Position numbers and translations under genes: made by a program
The notes under the pieces: model-generated
Databases searched by the model: none
Told to the model about the DNA's origin: nothing
The model's input: the letters and a program-made list of their open reading frames with translations, nothing else
Part shown: in pieces, positions 58,525 to 64,000 of the stretch
Layout of the letters: every line of letters starts with the position of its first letter
Position numbering within the stretch: the first letter of the stretch is position 1
Assembly: GCF_002197985.1 (NCBI RefSeq)
Contig: NZ_NBYK01000001.1
Location: 729,191-793,190 of the forward strand
From: Halopseudomonas aestusnigri
GTDB taxonomy: Bacteria; Pseudomonadota; Gammaproteobacteria; Pseudomonadales; Pseudomonadaceae
DNA length: 64,000 nt
Reading direction: 5' to 3'

Positions 58525-59805
58525 CTAGGTGGCCAGTGAGGGTAGCCAGAGCGAGAGTTGCGGGAACAGCACAAGCAGTACGGTTGCCAGCAGCAGGATC
58601 AGGATGAACGGCGGGGTGCCACGTATGACATCGAAGTAGGGGCGACGGAAGATCGCCATCGCGGTGAAGATATCGCAGCCGAAGGGCGGTGTGGCCGAGC
58701 CGATGGCGGCCTGGAGTGTCACGATCACGCCCACATGAACGGGGTCAAGGCCGGCGGCCTCCACGGCGGGTTTGAACAGCGGGGTCAGAATCAGAATGAC
58801 GACGATCGGGTCGACGAACATGCATCCTATAAAGAAGGAAACAGCGATCAGACCCAGCACCAGGGTAGGGCTGTGACCGATGCTGCTGATAACGGGTTCC
58901 AGAATCGCCTGGGGAATGCCGGCGAAGGAAATGGCGTAGGTGAAGGCGTTGCCGGCTGCGACCAGAATGAACACCACAGCAGTAATCAGCCCGGTTGAAA
59001 GCGCGACGTCCCATAGCTCGCTGAGCTTGACCGCACGCAACACCACGACCTCCAGCACCAGGGCATACAGCACAGCGATGGCCGCTGCCTCCGTCGGGCT
59101 GAAGATGCCGCCGTAGATGCCGCCCACCACCACCAGCGGAAAGCCCAGCGGCAGTAACGCCTTTTTCAATGCGGTCAATCGGGTGGCCCAGTTGCTGCGT
59201 GGCTCCGGAGTGATACCCATGCGAATGGAGGCGATCCAGCAGTAGATGGAAAACAGCAGCAGAATCAGCAGGCCCGGAATGATGCCGGCGATAAACAGAT
59301 CGCCGATTGAAGAGCCGGAAATAACGCCGTAGATGATCATGCCGATACTCGGCGGGATCAGCAGGGCAATGTCGCTGGCATTGATGATCAGCGCCAGCGC
59401 AAAGGAGTCCGGGTAGCCTTTCTCAAGCAGCTTGGGCCGCATCGGCCCGCCCATGGCGACAACGGTAGCCTGGGTCGAACCGGAGACCGCGCCAAACAGC
59501 GTGCAACTGGCTGCCGTGGTGATCGGCAGGCCGCCGCGAAGGTGGCCGACAAAGCTTTGCACCAGATCCAGCAAGCGGTTGGCGGTATGCCCGCGTGTCA
59601 TCAGGTCTGCTGCAAAGATGAACAGCGGAACGGCAGCGAGGGCCCAGGATTGCACACCGCTGATCATCTGCCCCATCAGCAGTTCGACGTTGCCCAGCCC
59701 GATGACCAGAAACAGCAGCATCAGCGCCGCTACCAGCAGTGGCACCATCATCGGGAAGCCCAGGGCCAGCAGTACGATCATGGTTGTCAGGGTCAGGGTC
59801 AGCAT
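58525..59805 (-). CDS. dctM: TRAP transporter large permease (DctM family)
   Basis: A 426-residue, twelve-span protein, the ion-coupled pore of a tripartite periplasmic transporter for organic acids. The family segments GSTQATVVAMGGPMRPKL and LLIPPSIGMIIYG are present. It follows dctQ by 21 bp on the same strand. The substrate cannot be read; the dctP symbol reflects the family, not a proven C4-dicarboxylate. Confidence 0.92.
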   Translation of the reverse strand: MLTLTLTTMIVLLALGFPMMVPLLVAALMLLFLVIGLGNVELLMGQMISGVQSWALAAVPLFIFAADLMTRGHTANRLLDLVQSFVGHLRGGLPITTAASCTLFGAVSGSTQATVVAMGGPMRPKLLEKGYPDSFALALIINASDIALLIPPSIGMIIYGVISGSSIGDLFIAGIIPGLLILLLFSIYCWIASIRMGITPEPRSNWATRLTALKKALLPLGFPLVVVGGIYGGIFSPTEAAAIAVLYALVLEVVVLRAVKLSELWDVALSTGLITAVVFILVAAGNAFTYAISFAGIPQAILEPVISSIGHSPTLVLGLIAVSFFIGCMFVDPIVVILILTPLFKPAVEAAGLDPVHVGVIVTLQAAIGSATPPFGCDIFTAMAIFRRPYFDVIRGTPPFILILLLATVLLVLFPQLSLWLPSLAT

Positions 59806-59826
59806 CGGTGGTCCGTGTCAGAGCAA

Positions 59827-60420
59827 TCAGGGAGTGCTGTCGTCGGGGGCAGCGAGATACTCGTCCTTCTCGCTGAAGGACCGGTAGGTGTCGCGTGAGG
59901 TGAGGTTGCGCACGGCGGTCAGCCAGAACTGGATACCGGCCAGAAGCAGGCCGATCGGTGCCGCCAGGTAGGGTATCCATAGCGGGATTTGCAGCGCCGA
60001 AGACGTGCGTCCGCGCTCGGCCATGGTGGCGACGTACTCGCCTGCATACCAGGCCAGGTAGAACATCAGCGCGCCGGTTCCCAAACTGATGATGATCAGC
60101 AGGATCTTGCGCGGCCGGCCGCTGAGCTGATCAAAAAAAGCTGACATGCTGATATGACGGGCCCGGCGGACAGCGTAACCGAGGCCGGCAAAGGTCATGA
60201 TGACGAGGCTCATTTGGGTCAGTTCGACCTGGCCGGTGACGCCGTTGCCGAACAGCTGTCGGCCCAATACGTGAATGATCAGCAGGGCGGCCAGGAACAG
60301 CACGCTGGCACCGAGGACGCTCTTTTCCAGCCATTCGGTGAGGCGGTCCACGCCTTCAAGCAGGCGCAGCACCGGTGAAGCGGGGCGACGGTTTGCCGAG
60401 CTGTCGGCAGGTCGGGGCAT
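59827..60420 (-). CDS. dctQ: TRAP transporter small permease (DctQ family)
   Basis: A 197-residue, four-span protein with the DctQ pattern (spans about 38-60, 75-95, 120-140, 155-175) and a short basic N-terminus. It forms the membrane unit with the large permease. It is divergent from the binding-protein gene, with 237 bp between. Confidence 0.88.
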   Translation of the reverse strand: MPRPADSSANRRPASPVLRLLEGVDRLTEWLEKSVLGASVLFLAALLIIHVLGRQLFGNGVTGQVELTQMSLVIMTFAGLGYAVRRARHISMSAFFDQLSGRPRKILLIIISLGTGALMFYLAWYAGEYVATMAERGRTSSALQIPLWIPYLAAPIGLLLAGIQFWLTAVRNLTSRDTYRSFSEKDEYLAAPDDSTP

Positions 60421-60469
60421 CGGTTTGTTCCTTTTCGCGGCGCTAACGGTCGTATCGTGACCGAAAAGG

Positions 60470-60486
60470 CTAACTCAGGGAGTTAG
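60470..60486. promoter_or_regulatory. Inverted repeat CTAACTC-AGG-GAGTTAG
   Basis: A perfect 7-bp inverted repeat with a three-base centre lies about 50 bp before dctQ in the divergent TRAP control region. It has the shape of a repressor operator. The binding protein is unknown. Confidence 0.5.
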
Positions 60487-60657
60487 GCGCCGACTTCTGT
60501 CTGTAGATGGACGTAGTAGTCACATTCAGCTCAGAGGGTGAATTTGTACTCCTTTTTTGACCTTAACCGATATCAATCGTCTTTGCACGACGTGAACATG
60601 CGGGAATGCTGTGTTAGGGTTTGGCAGGAAACCAGAACAATTGAAAAGGAGTGTTCC

Positions 60658-61809
60658 ATGAATTTGCGTAATGGTTGCCTTCTTGCGGCTGCGGTAATGC
60701 TGGCTGCGTGCGGATCCGAGGAAGAACCTGTCGCCTCCGGTGGTAGTTCGGAGGCGCCCGAGCAAAGCGCTGTGGCCCAGGCCGATGCAGTGGAAACCGA
60801 AACCTGGGGTTTCGCCCTTGAAGAGATCGAAGGCAGCGTGCAGTACGAATACGGTGCCAGGTTTGCCGAGCTGATCAAGGAAAAGACCGACGGCGCTGTG
60901 GAGGTCAAACTCTACCCCTATGGCCAGCTGGGTGGTCTGACGGATATCTACGATCAGGTGCAGTCCGGCGCGATCCAGTTTGCCTTTGGCTCCGGCTTTC
61001 TCGGCGGCACGGTTCCCGAGTCGCAGCTCTTCAGCCTGAACTTCGTGCTGACCGACGACGAAAAGACCAATACGGAAATTCTCAACGCCCCTGAATTCCG
61101 CAAGAACGACGACCTGGTTGCCTCCTACCGCGACCGTGGTCTGCAGCCGCTGGCCATCGTGCCCGAGGGCTGGCAGGTCTGGAGTGCCAACAAGGCGATC
61201 CGCTCACCGGCTGACTTTGACGGCATGGCGATTCGTACCATGGACAACCGTCTGCTGCGCGAGACGTACAGCGCCTACGGCGCCGATCCCACCACCATGG
61301 AATACGGCGAGCTGTTCAGTGGCATGCAGCTGGGCCAGCTGGACGGTAATATTCAGCCCGTATTCGCCCATCAGGAGATGGACTTCTACAAGGTTCAGGA
61401 CTATCTGATCTTCGCCAATCAGGCGCAGTTCATCGCTACCTTTATGGCCAACAGCGACTGGTATGACGGCCTCACTGACGAGCGCAAGGCAATCATTGAT
61501 GATGCCGTAGTCGAGCTGGTGCCTTGGATCCACGACGTGCAGACTCGCCTCAATACCGAGCGCCTGGACATCATCACTGAAAACAGCGACATCGAGCTGG
61601 TGTACCTGACGCCGGAGGAACGCGAGGTGTTCCGTGAGCGCAGTCTGCCTGTGCGTGATGTGTTTGCCGAGATGGTGGGTGAGCGCGGCACCCGTCTGAT
61701 GAACACCCTGATCGAGCAGGTTGAGGCGGCATCTGCTGCCGAGCCGGCAGACGAGTCGGCCCAGACCGAGTCCGAAACGGCGCAGGAGCCGTTGAAAGAC
61801 GCTGCCTGA
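60658..61809 (+). CDS. dctP: TRAP transporter substrate-binding lipoprotein (DctP family)
   Basis: A 383-residue periplasmic binding protein. The signal MLAACGSEE places a lipid-modified Cys at residue 18. The DctP domain begins near residue 45 (WGFALEEIEGSVQYEYG) and includes the carboxylate-binding region with RTMDNRLLRETY near residue 195. The last 30 residues are an acidic Ala/Glu tail not typical of the fold. AAAAGGAG precedes the ATG. It is transcribed away from dctQM, and a perfect 11-bp hairpin follows. Confidence 0.92.
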   Translation: MNLRNGCLLAAAVMLAACGSEEEPVASGGSSEAPEQSAVAQADAVETETWGFALEEIEGSVQYEYGARFAELIKEKTDGAVEVKLYPYGQLGGLTDIYDQVQSGAIQFAFGSGFLGGTVPESQLFSLNFVLTDDEKTNTEILNAPEFRKNDDLVASYRDRGLQPLAIVPEGWQVWSANKAIRSPADFDGMAIRTMDNRLLRETYSAYGADPTTMEYGELFSGMQLGQLDGNIQPVFAHQEMDFYKVQDYLIFANQAQFIATFMANSDWYDGLTDERKAIIDDAVVELVPWIHDVQTRLNTERLDIITENSDIELVYLTPEEREVFRERSLPVRDVFAEMVGERGTRLMNTLIEQVEAASAAEPADESAQTESETAQEPLKDAA

Positions 61810-61825
61810 TTCATCCCGTAAGGCT

Positions 61826-61858
61826 GACGGCCCGCCCGGTGCAACTTGGCGGGCCGTC
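61826..61858 (+). terminator. Terminator after dctP
   Basis: GACGGCCCGCC / GGCGGGCCGTC is an 11-bp perfect stem with an 11-base loop, followed by TTGCGTTT. The T-run is weak. Confidence 0.65.
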
Positions 61859-61943
61859 TTGCGTTTGTCCTGCGCTCTTTCATCATCGCAGATGAGCCAG
61901 TAGCATAGCGGCCTGTTTCCGCCAGTCCTTACGGGATATCGCC

Positions 61944-63035
61944 ATGACTACGCTTGATCGTGCCGCCGTTGAGCAGGCCCTTGCTCAATATCAGGATCCT
62001 TACCTTCGTACCGACCTGCTCAGTGCCGGCTGTTTGCGCAGGCTGGATATCGACGGCGGGCGCGTCGAGGCCGAGCTGGTGCTGGGCTATGCCGCTGGCA
62101 GCCTGGTCGGTGGCATCGCCCAGATGATACAGATGGCGGTCGAGAATGTTGACGGCGTGACTGCGGCAAAGGTCAGCGTGCGCTGCGAGATTCAGGCCGG
62201 TAACGTGCAGGGGCAGGTGCCGGCACTGGAGAAGGTGAAGAACATTATTGCCGTTGCCTCGGGCAAGGGCGGGGTGGGCAAGTCCACCACAGCAGCCAAT
62301 CTGGCTCTGGCGCTGGCCCGTGAAGGGGCCAAAGTCGGGGTGCTGGATGCCGACATCTATGGCCCGAGCATGGGGCTGATGCTGGGTCTGCCGGAAGGCA
62401 CGCGTCCGCAGGTCAGTGATGGCAAGTGGTTTGTCCCGCCACGCGCGCATGGCCTGCAGGTCATGTCGATGGCGTTTCTGGTTGATGACAACACGCCGGT
62501 GGTCTGGCGCGGGCCGATGGTCTCGGGCGCGCTGATGCAGCTGCTGACCCAGACGGCCTGGGATGAGCTGGACTATCTGGTGGTCGACATGCCGCCGGGC
62601 ACTGGTGACATTCAGCTGACTCTGGCGCAGAAGGTGCCGGTGACCGGTGCGGTGATCGTCACCACGCCGCAGGACCTGGCGCTGCTGGATGCGCGCAAGG
62701 GCATTGGCATGTTCGAGAAGGTCAATATTCCGGTGCTGGGGGTGGTCGAGAACATGGCCATTCACATCTGCTCGAACTGCGGTCACGCCGAGCATCTGTT
62801 CGGTGAAGGTGGTGGCGAGCGCCTGGCGGCGGACTATGGCGTCGAGCTGCTCGGTTCCATGCCGCTGTCGATGATGATTCGCGAGCAGGCCGACGGCGGC
62901 AAGCCGACTGTTATTGCCGAGCCGGAGTGCCAGATCAGCATGGTCTATCAGGATATGGCGCGTCACGCGGCAGCGCGTATCGTTGAATTGGCGAATGCCG
63001 CACAAATGCCGGAAATCAGTATCAGCGACGACTGA
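61944..63035 (+). CDS. apbC: Iron-sulfur cluster carrier protein ApbC (Mrp)
   Basis: A 363-residue P-loop ATPase that carries [4Fe-4S] clusters to target enzymes. An N-terminal MIP18-like domain (residues 1-95) is followed by the deviant Walker motif GKGGVGKSTTAANL near residue 110. The cluster-binding CxxC (ICSNCGH) is near residue 278. It is followed by dcd on the same strand, a common order in gamma-proteobacteria. Confidence 0.94.
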   Translation: MTTLDRAAVEQALAQYQDPYLRTDLLSAGCLRRLDIDGGRVEAELVLGYAAGSLVGGIAQMIQMAVENVDGVTAAKVSVRCEIQAGNVQGQVPALEKVKNIIAVASGKGGVGKSTTAANLALALAREGAKVGVLDADIYGPSMGLMLGLPEGTRPQVSDGKWFVPPRAHGLQVMSMAFLVDDNTPVVWRGPMVSGALMQLLTQTAWDELDYLVVDMPPGTGDIQLTLAQKVPVTGAVIVTTPQDLALLDARKGIGMFEKVNIPVLGVVENMAIHICSNCGHAEHLFGEGGGERLAADYGVELLGSMPLSMMIREQADGGKPTVIAEPECQISMVYQDMARHAAARIVELANAAQMPEISISDD

Positions 63036-63113
63036 TCTCCGGACTTTTGTCGACGGGTATAACCCGGTAACATGCAGAGTCTTTTTTTCGCACCGCCTAT
63101 TTCAGGACACGCC

Positions 63114-63680
63114 ATGAGCATCAAATCCGACCGTTGGATCCGTACCCAGTCCCAGGAGCACGGGATGATCGAGCCCTTTGTCGAGCGCCAGATTCGCGGT
63201 GCGGAAGGTGATCGGGTGATTTCCTATGGTGTGTCGAGCTACGGCTACGACGTGCGCTGCGCTGACGAGTTCAAGGTGTTTACCAACATCCACTCGGCGG
63301 TGGTCGATCCGAAGAACTTTGACGAGAAGAGTTTCGTCGACATCCAGAGCGACGTGTGCATTATTCCGCCAAACTCCTTCGCGCTGGCGCGCACCGTTGA
63401 GTACTTCCGCATTCCGCGCAATGTACTGACGATCTGCCTTGGCAAGAGTACCTATGCGCGCTGCGGCATTATCGTCAACGTGACCCCGCTTGAACCGGAA
63501 TGGGAAGGTCACGTGACCCTCGAATTCTCCAACACCACCAACCTGCCGGCGAAGATTTACGCCAACGAAGGCGTGGCACAGATGCTGTTCTTTGAGTCGG
63601 ACGAGCCCTGCGAAGTGTCCTACCGCGACCGCGGCGGCAAGTATCAGGGCCAGCGCGGCGTAACCCTGCCGCGGGCGTGA
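63114..63680 (+). CDS. dcd: dCTP deaminase
   Basis: A 188-residue trimeric enzyme that makes dUTP from dCTP for thymidylate synthesis. The active-site segments [17 protein letters not shown] and [17 protein letters not shown]-type region are seen around residues 43-55, 110-118 and 124-140. AGGA precedes the ATG at MSIKSDRWI; a 14-codon upstream extension is rejected. Confidence 0.96.
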   Translation: MSIKSDRWIRTQSQEHGMIEPFVERQIRGAEGDRVISYGVSSYGYDVRCADEFKVFTNIHSAVVDPKNFDEKSFVDIQSDVCIIPPNSFALARTVEYFRIPRNVLTICLGKSTYARCGIIVNVTPLEPEWEGHVTLEFSNTTNLPAKIYANEGVAQMLFFESDEPCEVSYRDRGGKYQGQRGVTLPRA

Positions 63681-63693
63681 TGCCTGAGTAATG

Positions 63694-63720
63694 AAAAACC
63701 GGCTGCGTGCCGGTTTTTTT
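63694..63720 (+). terminator. Intrinsic terminator after dcd
   Basis: AAAAACCGGC-TGCGT-GCCGGTTTTTTT is a compact stem followed by a long T-run. Confidence 0.9.
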
Positions 63721-63750
63721 GTGCCTGAGTTTCAGTCGTAAGCTGACAGG

Positions 63751-63801
63751 CAAAAAGAAGCCGGTCTGCAAGCCTGCCGTGGTACAGGTTGCGAGACCGG
63801 C
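63751..63801 (-). terminator. Terminator after the porin gene
   Basis: GCCGGTCT / AGACCGGC arms with further inner pairs (CCTG/CAGG) form a long hairpin. On the minus strand it is followed by TTCTTTTT. It belongs to the porin gene that enters from the right edge. Confidence 0.8.
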
Positions 63802-63864
63802 GCAAGATGCCGCTTTAGCTGACGGGAACCCTCGGAGCAGGGCGCCCGTTTTCAGACTCGGTAC

Positions 63865-64000
63865 TTACAGGCTCTTGGAGACCGACAGGGTGACGTTGGC
63901 GTCGCAAGAGTCTTGATCGGAGTAGGCGCAGTCGTCACCCAGATCGGTGTCGCTGTACATGACAGCCCAGTCGAGGCCCAGCATGGTTTTGCCCAGGGTA
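63865..64000 (-). CDS. TorF-type putative porin, C-terminal fragment
   Basis: The 3' end of a minus-strand gene runs off the window. The 44 visible residues read TLGKTMLGLDWAVMYSDTDL, then two short Cys-containing loops, and end NVTLSVSKSL, an outer-membrane beta-barrel end with alternating residues. The wording resembles the Gcw_chp/TorF family of proteobacterial outer membrane proteins. The start lies outside the window. Confidence 0.7.
   Translation of the reverse strand, partial: TLGKTMLGLDWAVMYSDTDLGDDCAYSDQDSCDANVTLSVSKSL

Overview
The window looks like a chromosomal segment from a member of the Pseudomonadaceae. The proteins resemble Pseudomonas / Halopseudomonas homologues throughout, and the neighbourhoods are typical of that family: ihfB-lapA-lapB-pyrF, bfd-bfr, argF next to an ABC ATPase, grxD, wbpM-type dehydratase, ccoNOQP-ccoGHIS next to anr/fnr, and apbC-dcd. 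Base composition is moderately GC-rich and even. I see no phage, no insertion sequence with a transposase, no rRNA and no CRISPR array. The assignment to a genus is an inference from protein resemblance.

Layout. 0.1-2.7 kb: ihfB, lapA, lapB, pyrF. 2.7-6.6 kb (minus): zinc alcohol dehydrogenase, bacterioferritin and its ferredoxin with Fur-box-like sites, a CigR/RcnB-like exported protein, and a YbfB-type MFS transporter. 7.0-10.4 kb: a GPH-type transporter and an LplT-PlsC fusion. 10.6-12.3 kb: SlyD-like isomerase and an exported MsrA/MsrB pair. 12.4-18.7 kb: serine hydrolase, orphan ABC ATPase, argF, molybdopterin oxidoreductase, grxD. 18.8-25.8 kb (minus): CapD/WbpM-type dehydratase, galE, glmS, Aer-like chemoreceptor. 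26-31.5 kb: acnA, tRNA-Pro(CGG), mobA, moaB, moeA. 31.5-32.0 kb: six tandem 88-89 bp units rich in hairpins. 32.2-36.4 kb: ferrous iron uptake operon efeU-efeO-efeB-efeM. 36.5-41.3 kb: glpK, ybaK, glpD, NADPH oxidoreductase. 41.4-46.9 kb: an unknown protein, hybrid histidine kinase, LuxR-type regulator, BacNav-like channel, apt, anr. 46.9-55.6 kb (minus): cbb3 oxidase assembly operon ccoG-H-I-S-safE and structural operon ccoN-O-Q-P. 56-64 kb: alpha/beta hydrolase, chemoreceptor, divergent TRAP transporter genes, apbC, dcd, and the 3' end of a TorF-type porin gene.

Three themes connect the genes. The first is iron handling: bfr/bfd, efeUOBM, several Fur-like sites, [Fe-S] carrier apbC, grxD. 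The second is respiration at low oxygen: cbb3 oxidase, its assembly factors, anr and an Aer-like receptor. The third is molybdenum cofactor: mobA, moaB, moeA and a molybdopterin enzyme.

I did not find a clear new defence or mobile system. The observations most worth a second look are the 88-89 bp tandem hairpin array (31.5-32.0 kb), a bacterioferritin that has lost two ferroxidase ligands, an EfeO whose M75 domain has lost its HxxE motif next to an intact stand-alone M75 protein, and a family of short palindromic elements with GTAGGG ends.
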